Origin: Prostheceraeus crozeri
Taxonomy: Eukaryota; Platyhelminthes; Polycladida; Euryleptidae
Length of the DNA stretch: 64,000 nucleotides
Direction of reading: 5' to 3'
NCBI GenBank assembly: GCA_907163375.1
Contig: CAJQUW010001831.1
Location: forward strand, 1 to 64,000
The notes below the pieces were generated by a model. That model had not been told where the DNA came from. It made no database searches and saw only the letters and a program-made list of their open reading frames with translations. Shown piece by piece: positions 13,401 to 25,400 of this stretch. Positions within the stretch are counted from its first letter, which is position 1; each line of letters begins with the position of its first letter. The position numbers and the translations under genes are program-made.

Positions 13401-16400
13401 GACAGGTATGTAATAGTTCAGTGTTCTCGTCATGAAGTATGCTCAAAAACCTCCTAATATTTGTACTTCCAATTACATGTTTCAATAATGCTACAAATCA
13501 GAGCTTGCATTTCCACGCTCAATACGTTTCTATAATCTGAACGTTGTTATAACTTCAGCGACAAGCCATCATGAAGATGAACGATTTACGACAGAATGAT
13601 GCAGATATCGAGTTGATCAACACAGAGCCGGCTGATGGACACACTTTTAGTTTGGAGCCGTTTTACAAGGTGAGTTGTTCTCTGCTTTTGGAATACCTGT
13701 CTCTGCAGATTTTTTATGCACGGTGGCAGATATCTAGTGGGTTTGGTCTCCTCTCTGCTGACCGATAAATCAGAATTGGTCACTTGCAATTCAGATGTCA
13801 AGTTTTAATTTCAGAAACGGTGAAATATATTTCAGAATGCATCAATTAAATTTGAGAATGTCGAATTTTTCAGAATTTGTTTCTTTAAATCAGAAGTGGC
13901 ATTTTCAATCAAATAGAAGCTTCTATCACTTCGTGAGGTATTCAATATTCTTTAATTTGATTTTGTAAGATAAAAGATGCGTTTTTTCATCCAGAGATTT
14001 TATATTTAACGCATTGACGCTGTTCGTAATAGGAGCAACACATTCGCGGTGGAATAAATGCATGCAGAGCAGGATTCGTAATAATGTTGCTTTTGACATT
14101 GATCTCAAACAAATTGCACAATTATCGGACACTTGCATTGTCACCAACAGTAATTTTATCAATCATCTGTGTTGGCCAATTTATACCTTAGCTTCCTGCA
14201 CACTATTCGGATCTTTGCAAGCATTTTCTGACAACTGAGAAGTGCTTAAATTAAACTGATGCATTCTGAAATATATTTCACCGCTTCTGAAATTAAAACT
14301 TGACATCTGAATTGCAATTGTGACCAATTCTGAAAGTGAAATGGGGATTTCTGAAATATAAATGACGTATTCTGAATTACTTCTAGCGTCTGAATTATAA
14401 TTGCAGATATCTCAAATTGAAATGACCGGTTCTGAAATATAAACTGCAAATCTGAAATATAAATGACACTTTCTTAAATATTTATCGCCTTTTCTGGAAT
14501 TCTGAAATATAAATGACTAAAAATGAATTATAAATGATCATTTCTGAAATGTAAAGTCTATTTCTGCATTAGAAATGACAAAGTCTGAAATATAAGTGTT
14601 GCATTCTCAAATATAAATGATTTAAACACACGCACAAAAATTCTCTGAAATTAAAATGTTGTTGTCAAAAATATAAATGCTTCAATCTGAAATATAAACT
14701 TGAAATGCTGAAATAAATCTGCTGGATTCTTGAATATAACTGCAGAGTTCTGTAATTAAAGTGGAAATGGTGTAGTTCAGATATCTAGTGGGTTTGGTCT
14801 CCTCTCTGCTGACCGATAAATAATTGCAGTCGAGTTGCGTTATATTTCGTATAATTGTGAAATATTGATTCATTGACTGCAATTGCTCTTGCGAAAACGG
14901 ATATTTGATGGTGAAGACATTATCCCGCCAATTGTCTTATCAAGCGTGCTGAGTTGGTAAGACAACATGTCTAGAAAACCAAAGGCCGTGGGTTCAAGTC
15001 CTACCAGAAGCACATCTTTTGCATGACAATTTGATTTGACGTTCATGAATTGCATTCATATTGGACAGGCTTCCTACCCGTTCTGAATCTCCTGGATTTT
15101 TCCTGAATTTTGATGGCTGAAGCTTAGTAGGAACCTTGATTGGAAATTTGCGGTTTTATCAAAATGCAGTGGGGTTTGCGATGAAATCAAATATGTCGAA
15201 AAATTGATCATCACAGCTGATTTTTTTAGTAAACCGCAACACGTTCTCAAATACAGACGAAGAATTTCTTGGCACTAAATGCCGTAGAGAAATTATTCCT
15301 TGGTTATTAACTGACGGTTTTGAATAATGTGCTAATCAGAGTTCTTCGTGTTGAATACCTGGAATTTTATCTGAGTGATATCTTTTAAAACAAATAGCAT
15401 CCAGTTTTCGTATCACTTCATTTCAAGTAAATATGTGTCGGTAACCTCAAAAGCTGCTTTGAAGCCTCTGTTATGTCGTTGATATCATACGTAAGGTTAC
15501 TAAGTTGCATGTTTATTTCACAATGTGCTTAATAATTATAATTGGTGACATATTTTCTGAATTTCTTGAAAGTGTTCTCAACTTCCACATTCGTCTCCCT
15601 GGAAATGTAAGTCATTGAGAGATGGTTATCAGAGAGCGATGCCATCGACCTGAGAAGGCGCAGGACGCCAAGGATAAAATTTCTACAGGATAAAAATTTT
15701 ACAAATCGCGGCAAAGAAATTAATTTTTTTCGGGAGTCTTGGTGAAATTGATTTATGTTGCTAAAGAAAGACTATGTCACTATTATTTAACCTGTCTTAT
15801 TCTGTCACTATCTCTTGAATAAAGCATCAAGGTGCCTTTCAACTAGTCAGTATCATACTCATCAACCAGTGAAATCTTAATAAGGGTTTAAAAATAGCAT
15901 TGCGCATTTTCATGATATTCTTTTGGAACCATCTTTGAAAGCAGTGTATAGAGTGCGGTTTAAGCAATAATATTCAATGAAATTTTAAAATAGTAATAAT
16001 TGAATACACGTCTGATTTCAGGACTTCTTGGTAACGGATGATGATGAGCTCACTGATATGCCGGACTCTGCACAGCGGTTCGAAGAACTTCTTTCACGTG
16101 TGCGTGCGAAGGATCACAAGAAGAGGGCTTTGAGCAGCATCTCATTCACTTTGGGTGGATCATTGACGATGCAAGTTGGTGTTTATAACCTTGTACGGAA
16201 GTGAGTGATCGGCGGAAATGAAATTTTTAATCTTATCACATTCATTTGGATTAAATTTCCTTTCTCAGTGCTTAGGCACCTTAGGGGTTTCGTTGTTGCG
16301 GTTATGTAAGATTCAAGTTTCAGTTAATCTCGCTTGGGATTAATTTAGCTTTCGGGAAGGCTTAGTTTCAAATAATTATCTGAAAGTTGACGCCCAAATC

Positions 16401-19400
16401 TCCCATGACAGGAGTACATCGAAGAGAACCATAGAAATGACTTCTATTTGTATAATCCCAACAGAGAAGCCGATTGTCAACTTAGAGCGCTTTAAATGCT
16501 GCGACAGCAAACCGTCATGTCGTCATTTTTATGTAATAATTCTAAGGACAACGTCAATAAATTTGAATTAAATGTAACCATAACGAGTGCAAAGATGGAC
16601 TTTCTAATTACGTGCATGATTGAATGCTTATAATCTTTCATGAGCCTCCATGTGAGAATCGGTGAGCCAGTGAGCACGTCCAAGCCACCATGTGAGAAGC
16701 GGTGAGCCAGTGAGCACGTCCAAGCCTCCTTGTGAGAAGCGGTCAGCCAGTGAGCACTGTCCAAGCCTCCTTGTGAGAAGCGGTCAGCCAGTGAGCACGT
16801 CCCAGCCTCCATGTGAGAAGTGGTGAGCCAGTGAGCACGTCCAAGCCTCCTTGTGAGAAGTGGTGAGCCAGTGAGCACGTCCAAGCCACCATGTGAGAAG
16901 TGGTGAGCCAGTGAGCATCGTCCAAGCCTCCATGTGAGAAGCGGTGAGCCAGTGAGCATCGTCCAAGCCTCCATGTGAGAATCGGTGAGCCAGTGAGCAC
17001 GTCCAAGCCTCCATGTGAGAAGCGGTTAGCCAGTGAGCACCGACGAGGCCTCCTTGTGAGAAGCGGTCAGCCAGTGAGCACTGTCCAAGCATCCATGTGA
17101 GAAGTGGTGAGCCAGTGAGCACGTCCAAGCCTCCATGTGAGAAGTGGTGAGCCAGTGAGCACGTCCAAGCCTCCATGTGAGAAGCGGTGAGCCAGTGAGC
17201 ACGTCCAAGCTTCCATGTGAGAAGCGGTGAGCCAGTGAGCACGTCCAAGCCTCCATGTGAGAAGCGGTGAGCCAGTGAGCACCGTCCAAGCCTCCATGTG
17301 AGAAGTGGTGAGCCATTGAGCACGTCCAAGCCTCCATGTGAGAAGCGGTGAGCCAGTGAGCACGTCCAAGCTTCCATGTGAGAAGCGGTGAGCCAGTGAG
17401 CACCGGCCAAGCCTCCATGTGAGAAGTGGTGAGCCAGTGAGCACGTCCAAGCCTCCATGTGAGAAGCAGTTAGCCAGTGAGCACCGACGAGGCCTCCTTG
17501 TGAGAAGTGGTGAGCCAGTGAGCACGTCCAAGCCTCCATGTGAGAAGCGGTGAGCCAGTGAGCACGTCCAAGCCTCCATGTGAGAAGCAGTTAGCCATTG
17601 AGCACGTCCAAGCCTCCATGTGAGAAGTGGTGAGCCAGTGAGCACGTCCAAGCCTCCATGTGAGAAGTGGTGAGCCAGTGAGCACGTCCAAGCCTCCATG
17701 TGAGAAGCAGTTAGCCATTGAGCACGTCCAAGCCTCCATGTGAGAAGTGGTGAGCCAGTGAGCACGTCCAAGCCTCCATGTGAGAAGCGGTGAGCCAGTG
17801 AGCACGTCCAAGCCTCCATGTGAGAAGCGGTGACCCAGTGAGCACCGTCCAAGCCTCCATGTGAGAAGCGGTGAACCAGTCAGCACCGTCTAAGCCTCCA
17901 TGTGAGAAGCGGTGAGCCAGTGAGCACGTCCAAGCTTCCATGTGAGAAGCGATGAGCCAGTGAGCACGTCCAAGCCTCCATGTGAGAAGCGGTGAGCCAG
18001 TGAGCACGTCCAAGCCTCCATGTGAGAAGTGGTGAGCCAGTGAGCACGTCCAAGCCTCCATGTGAGAAGCGGTGAGCCAGTGAGCACGTCCAAGCCTCCA
18101 TGTGAGAAGTGGTGAGCTAGTGAGCACGTCCAAGCCTCCTTGTGAGAAGTGGTGAGCCAGTGAGCATCGTCCAAGCTTCCATGTGAGAAGCGATGAGCCA
18201 GTGATCACCGTCCAAGCCTCCATGTGAGAAGCGGTGAGCCAGTGAGCACCGTCCAAGCCTCCATGTGAGAAGCGGTGAGCCAGTGAGCACCGTCCAAGCC
18301 TCCATGTGAGAAGCGGTGAGCCAGTGAGCACGTCAGAGCCTCCATGTGAGAAGTGGTGAGCCAGTGAGCACGTCCAAGCCTCCATGTGAGAAGCGGTGAG
18401 CCAGTGAGCATCGTCCAAGCCTTCATGTGAGAAGCGGTGAGCCAGTGAGCATCGTCCAAGCCTCCATGTGAGAAGTGGTGAGCCAGTGAGCACGTCCAAG
18501 CCTCCATGTGAGAAGTGGTGAGCCAGTGAGCACCGTCCAAGCCTCCATGTGAGAAGTGGTGAGCCAGTGAGCACCGTCCAAGCCTCCATGTGAGAAGCGG
18601 TGAGCCAGTGAGCACCGACGAGGCCTCCTTGTGAGAAGCGGTGAGCCAGTGAGCACGCCCAAGCCTCCATGTGAGAAGCAGTTAGCCATTGAGCACGTCC
18701 AAGCCTCCATGTGAGAAGTGGTGAGCCAGTGAGCACGTCCAAGCCTCCATGTGAGAAGCAGTTACCCAGTGAGCATCGTCCAAGCCTCCATGTGAGAAGC
18801 GGTGAGCCAGTGAGCACGTCCAAGCCTCCATGTGAGAAGCGGTGAGCCAGTGAGCACCGTCCAAGCTTCCATGTGAGAAGTGGTGAGCCAGTGAACACCG
18901 TCCAAGCCTCCATGTGAGAAGTGGTGAGCCAGTGAGCACCGTCCAAGCCTCCATGTGAGAAGCGGTGAGCCAGTGAGCACGTCCAAGCCTCCATGTGAGA
19001 AGTGGTGAGCCAGTGAGCACGTCCAAGCCTCCATGTGAGAAGCAGTTACCCAGTGAGCATCGTCCAAGCCTCCATGTGAGAAGTGGTGAGCCAGTGAGCA
19101 CGTCCAAGCCTCCATGTGAGAAGCGGTGAGCCAGTGAGCACGTCCAAGCCTCCATGTGAGAAGCGGTGAGCCAGTGAGCACGTCCAAGCATCCATGTGAG
19201 AAGCGATGAGCCAGTCAGCACGTCCAAGCCTCCATGTGAGAAGCGGTGAGCCAGTGAGCATCGTCCAAGCCTCCATGTGAGAAGTGGTGAGCCATTGAGC
19301 ACGTCCAAGCCTCCATGTGAGAAGTGGTGAGCCAGTGAGCACGTCCAAGCCTCCATGTGAGAAGTGGTGAGCCAGTGAGCACGTCCAAGCCTCCATGTGA

Positions 19401-22400
19401 GAAGCGGTGAGCCAGTGAGCACGTCCAAGCATCCATGTGAGAAGCGGTGAGCCAGTGAGCACCGTCCAAGCCTCCATGTGAGAAGCGGTGAGCCAGTGAG
19501 CACGTCCAAGTCTCCATGTGAGAAGCGGTGAGCCAGTGAGCACGTCCAAGCCTCCATGTGAGAAGCGGTGAGCCAGTGAGCACCGTCCAAGCCTCCATGT
19601 GAGAAATGGTGATCCAGTGAGCACCGTCCAAGCCTTCATGTGAGAAGTGGTGAGCCAGTGAGCACGTCCAAGCCTCCATGTGAGAAGCGGTGAGCCAGTG
19701 ATCACGTCCAAGCCTCCATGTGAGAAGCGGTGAGCCAGTGAGCACCGTCCAAGCCTTCATGTGAGAAGTGGTGAGCCATTGAGCACCGTCCAAGCCTCCA
19801 TGTGAGAAGTGGTGAGCCAGTGAGCACCGTCCAAGCCTCCGTGTCAGAAGCGGTGAGCCAGTGAGCACGTCCAAGCTTCCATGTGAGAAGCGGTGAGGCA
19901 GTGAGCACGTCCAAGCCTCCATGTGAGAAGCGGTGAGCCAGTGAGCACCGTCCAAGCCTTCTTGTGAGAAGCGGTGACCCAGTGAGCACGTCCAAGCCTC
20001 CATGTGAGAAGTGGTGAGCCAGTGAGCACGTCCAAGCCTCCTTGTGAGAAGTGGTGAGCCAGTGAGCACCGTCCAAGCCTCCATGTGAGAAGCGGTGAGC
20101 CAGTGAGCACGTCCAAGCATCCATGTGAGAAGCGGTGAGCCAGTGAGCACCGTCCAAGCCTCCATGTGAGAAGCGGTGAGCCAGTGAGCACGTCCAAGCC
20201 TCCATGTGAGAAGCGGTGAGCCAGTGAGCACGTCCAAGCCTCCATGTGAGAAGCGGTGAGCCAGTGAGCACCGACGAGGCCTCCTTGTGAGAAGCGGTGA
20301 GCCAGTGAGCACGTCCAAGCCTCCATGTGAGAAGTGGTGAGCCAGTGAGCACGTCAGAGCCTCCATGTGAGAAGTGGTGAGCCAGTGAGCACGTCCAAGC
20401 CTCCATGTGAGAAGCAGTTACCCAGTGAGCATCGTCCAAGCCTCCATGTGAGAAGCGGTGAGCCAGTGAGCACGTCCAAGCCTCCATGTGAGAAGCGGTG
20501 AGCCAGTGAGCACCGTCCAAGCTTCCATGTGAGAAGTGGTGAGCCAGTGAACACCGTCCAAGCCTCCATGTGAGAAGTGGTGAGCCATTGAGCACGTCCA
20601 AGCCTCCATGTGAGAAGCGGTGAGCCAGTGAGCACGTCCAAGCCTCCATGTGAGAAGCGGTGAGCCAGTGAGCACGTCCAAGCATCCATGTGAGAAGCGG
20701 TGAGCCAGTCAGCACGTCCAAGCCTCCATGTGAGAAGCGGTGAGCCAGTGAGCATCGTCCAAGCCTCCATGTGAGAAGTGGTGAGCCATTGAGCACGTCC
20801 AAGCCTCCATGTGAGAAGTGGTGAGCCAGTGAGCACCGTCCAAGCCTCCATGTGAGAAGCGGTGAGCCAGTGAGCACGTCCAAGCATCCATGTGAGAAGC
20901 GGTGAGCCAGTGAGCATCGTCCAAGCCTCCATGTGAGAAGTGGTGAGCCAGTGAGCACCGTCCAAGCCTCCATGTGAGAAATGGTGATCCAGTGAGCACC
21001 GTCCAAGCCTTCATGTGAGAAGTGGTGAGCCAGTGAGCACGTCCAAGCCTCCATGTGAGAAGTGGTGAGCCAGTGAGCACGTCCAAGCCTCCATGTGAGA
21101 AGCGGTGAGCCAGTGAGCACGTCCAAGCATCCATGTGAGAAGCGGTGAGCCAGTGAGCACCGTCCAAGCCTCCATGTGAGAAGCGGTGAGCCAGTGATCA
21201 CCGTCCAAGCCTCCATGTGAGAAGTTGTGAGCCAGTGAGCACCGTCCAAGCCTCCTTGTGAGAAGCGGTGAGCCAGTGAGCACGTCCAAGCCTCCATGTG
21301 AGAAATGGTGATCCAGTGAGCACCGTCCAAGCCTTCATGTGAGAAGTGGTGAGCCAGTGAGCACGTCCAAGCCTCCATGTGAGAAGCGGTGAGCCAGTGA
21401 GCACGTCCAAGCCTCCTTGTGAGAAGCGGTGAGCCAGTGAGCACCGTCCAAGCCTCCATGTGAGAAGTGGTGAGCCAGTGAGCACGTCCAAGCCTCCATG
21501 TGAGAAGCGGTGAGCCAGTGAGCACGTCCAAGCCACCATGTGAGAAGCGGTCAGCCAGTGAGCACGTCCAAGCCTCCATGTGAGAAGTGGTGAGCCAGTG
21601 AGCACCGTCCAAGCATCCATGTGAGAAGCGGTGAGCCAGTCAGCACGTCCAAGCCTCCATGTGAGAAGTGGTGAGCCAGTGAGCACGTCCAAGCTTCCAT
21701 GTGAGAAGCGGTGACCCAGTGAGCACGTCCAAGCCTCCATGTGAGAAGCGGTGAGCCAGTGAGCACCGTCCAAGCCTCCATGTGAGAAGCGGTGAGCCAG
21801 TGAGCACGTCCAAGCCACCATGTGAGAAGTGGTGAGCCAGTGAGCACGTCCAAGCCTCCATGTGAGAAGTGGTGAGCCAGTGAGCACGTCCAAGCCTCCA
21901 TGTGAGAAGCGGTGACCTAGTGAGCACGTCCAAGCCTCCATGTGAGAAGTGGTGAGCCAGTGATCACCGTCCAAGCCTCCATGTGAGAAGCGGTGAGCCA
22001 GTGAGCACCGTCCAAGCCTCCATGTGAGATGCGGTGAGCCAGTGAGCACGTCCAAGCCTCCATGTGAGAAGCGATGAGCCAGTGAGCACGTCCAAGCCTC
22101 CATGTGAGAAGCGGTGAGCCAGTGAGTACCGTCCAAGCCTCCATGTGAGAAGCGGTGAGCCAGTGAGCATCGTCCAAGCCTCCATGTGAGAAGTGGTGAG
22201 CCACTGAGCACCGTCCAAGCCTCCATGTGAGAAGTGGTGAGCCAGTGAGCACGTCCAAGCCTCCATGTGAGAAGTGGTGAGCCAGTGAGCACGTCCAAGC
22301 CTCTATGTGAGAAGCGGTGAGCCAGTGAGCACCGTACAAGCCTCCATGTGAGAAGCGGTGAGCCAGTTAGCATCGTCCAAGCCTCCATGTCAGAAGCAGT

Positions 22401-25400
22401 TAGCCAGTGATCACCGTCTAAGCCTCTATGTGAGAAGCGGTGATCCAGTGAGCACGTCCAAGCCTCCATGTGAGAAGTGGTGAGCCAGTGAGCACGTCCA
22501 AGCCTCCATGTGAGAAGTGGTGAGCTAGTGATCACCGTCTAAGCCTCTATGTGAGAAGCGGTGAGCCAGTGAGCACGTCCAAGCCTCCATGTGAGAAGTG
22601 GTGAGCCAGTGAGCACGTCCAAGCATCCATGTGAGAAGTGGTGAGCCAGTGAGCACGTCCAAGCCTCCATGTGAGAAGCGGTGAGCCAGTGAGCACGGCC
22701 AAGCCTCCATGTGAGAAGCGGTGAGCCAGTGAGCACCGTCCAAGCCTTCATGTGAGAAGTGGTGAGCCATTGAGCACCGTCCAAGCCTCCATGTGAGAAG
22801 CGTTGAGCCAGTGAGCACCGTCCAAGCATCCATGTGAGAAGTGGTGAGCCAGTGAGCACCGTCCAAGCCTCCATGTGAGAAGCTGTGAGCCAGTGATCAC
22901 CGTCCAAGCCTCCATGTGAGAAGTGGTGATCCAGTGAGCACGTCCAAGCATCCATGTGAGAAGCGGTGAGCCAGTGAGCACGTCCAAGCCTCCATGTGAG
23001 AAGTGGTGAGCCAGTGAGCACGTCCAAGCCTCCATGTGAGAAGTGGTGAGCCAGTGAGCACCGTCCAAGCCTCCTTGTGAGAAGCGGTGAGCCAGTGAGC
23101 ACGTCCAAGCCTCCATGTGAGAAGCGGTGAGCCAGTGAGCACCAACGAGGCCTCCATGTGAGAAGTGGTGAGCCAGTGAGCACGTCCAAGCCTCCATGTG
23201 AGAAGCGGTGAGCCAGTGAGCACGTCCAAGCCTCCATGTGAGAAGCGGTGAGCCAGTGAGCACGTCCAAGCCTCCATGTGAGAAGCGGTGAGCCAGTGAG
23301 CACGTCCAAGCATCCATGTGAGAAGCGGTGAGCCAGTCAGCACGTCCAAGCCTCCATGTGAGAAGCGGTGAGCCAGTGAGCATCGTCCAAGCCTCCATGT
23401 GAGAAGTGGTGAGCCATTGAGCACGTCCAAGCCTCCATGTGAGAAGTGGTGAGCCAGTGAGCACCGTCCAAGCCTCCATGTGAGAAGCGGTGAGCCAGTG
23501 AGCACGTCCAAGCATCCATGTGAGAAGCGGTGAGCCAGTGAGCATCGTCCAAGCCTCCATGTGAGAAGTGGTGAGCCAGTGAGCACCGTCCAAGCCTCCA
23601 TGTGAGAAATGGTGATCCAGTGAGCACCGTCCAAGCCTTCATGTGAGAAGTGGTGAGCCAGTGAGCACGTCCAAGCCTCCATGTGAGAAGTGGTGAGCCA
23701 GTGAGCACGTCCAAGCCTCCATGTGAGAAGCGGTGAGCCAGTGAGCACGTCCAAGCATCCATGTGAGAAGCGGTGAGCCAGTGAGCACCGTCCAAGCCTC
23801 CATGTGAGAAGCGGTGAGCCAGTGATCACCGTCCAAGCCTCCATGTGAGAAGTTGTGAGCCAGTGAGCACCGTCCAAGCCTCCTTGTGAGAAGCGGTGAG
23901 CCAGTGAGCACGTCCAAGCCTCCATGTGAGAAATGGTGATCCAGTGAGCACCGTCCAAGCCTTCATGTGAGAAGTGGTGAGCCAGTGAGCACGTCCAAGC
24001 CTCCATGTGAGAAGCGGTGAGCCAGTGAGCACGTCCAAGCCTCCTTGTGAGAAGCGGTGAGCCAGTGAGCACCGTCCAAGCCTCCATGTGAGAAGTGGTG
24101 AGCCAGTGAACACGTCCAAGCCTCCATGTGAGAAGCGGTGAGCCAGTGAGCACGTCCAAGCCACCATGTGAGAAGCGGTCAGCCAGTGAGCACGTCCAAG
24201 CCTCCATGTGAGAAGTGGTGAGCCAGTGAGCACCGTCCAAGCATCCATGTGAGAAGCGGTGAGCCAGTCAGCACGTCCAAGCCTCCATGTGAGAAGTGGT
24301 GAGCCAGTGAGCACGTCCAAGCTTCCATGTGAGAAGCGGTGACCCAGTGAGCACGTCCAAGCCTCCATGTGAGAAGCGGTGAGCCAGTGAGCACCGTCCA
24401 AGCCTCCATGTGAGAAGCGGTGAGCCAGTGAGCACGTCCAAGCCACCATGTGAGAAGTGGTGAGCCAGTGAGCACGTCCAAGCCTCCATGTGAGAAGTGG
24501 TGAGCCAGTGAGCACGTCCAAGCCTCCATGTGAGAAGCGGTGACCTAGTGAGCACGTCCAAGCCTCCATGTGAGAAGTGGTGAGCTAGTGAGCATCGTCC
24601 AAGCCTCCATGTGAGAAGCGGTGAGCCAGTGAGCACCGTCCAAGCCTCCATGTGAGAAGCGGTGAGCCAGTGAGCACGTCCAAGCCTCCATGTGAGAAGC
24701 GATGAGCCAGTGAGCACGTCCAAGCCTCCATGTGAGAAGCGGTGAGCCAGTGAGTACCGTCCAAGCCTCCATGTGAGAAGCGGTGAGCCAGTGAGCATCG
24801 TCCAAGCCTCCATGTGAGAAGTGGTGAGCCACTGAGCACCGTCCAAGCCTCCATGTGAGAAGTGGTGAGCCAGTGAGCACGTCCAAGCCTCCATGTGAGA
24901 AGTGGTGAGCCAGTGAGCACGTCCAAGCCTCTATGTGAGAAGCGGTGAGCCAGTGAGCACCGTACAAGCCTCCATGTGAGAAGCGGTGAGCCAGTTAGCA
25001 TCGTCCAAGCCTCCATGTCAGAAGCAGTTAGCCAGTGATCACCGTCTAAGCCTCTATGTGAGAAGCGGTGATCCAGTGAGCACGTCCAAGCCTCCATGTG
25101 AGAAGTGGTGAGCCAGTGAGCACGTCCAAGCCTCCATGTGAGAAGTGGTGAGCTGGTGATCACCGTCTAAGCCTCTATGTGAGAAGCGGTGAGCCAGTGA
25201 GCACGTCCAAGCCTCCATGTGAGAAGCGGTGAGCCAGTGAGCACCGTCCAAGCCTCCATGTGAGAAGCGGTGAGCCAGTGAGCACGTCCAAGCCTCCATG
25301 TGAGAAGTGGTGAGCCAGTGAGCACGTCCAAGCATCCATGTGAGAAGTGGTGAGCCAGTGAGCACGTCCAAGCCTCCATGTGAGAAGCGGTGAGCCAGTG

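Noticed and set aside
14941-15012. Functional tRNA-Ser gene
   Set aside because: The T-arm is good, but the acceptor and anticodon stems pair poorly and the serine variable arm is absent.
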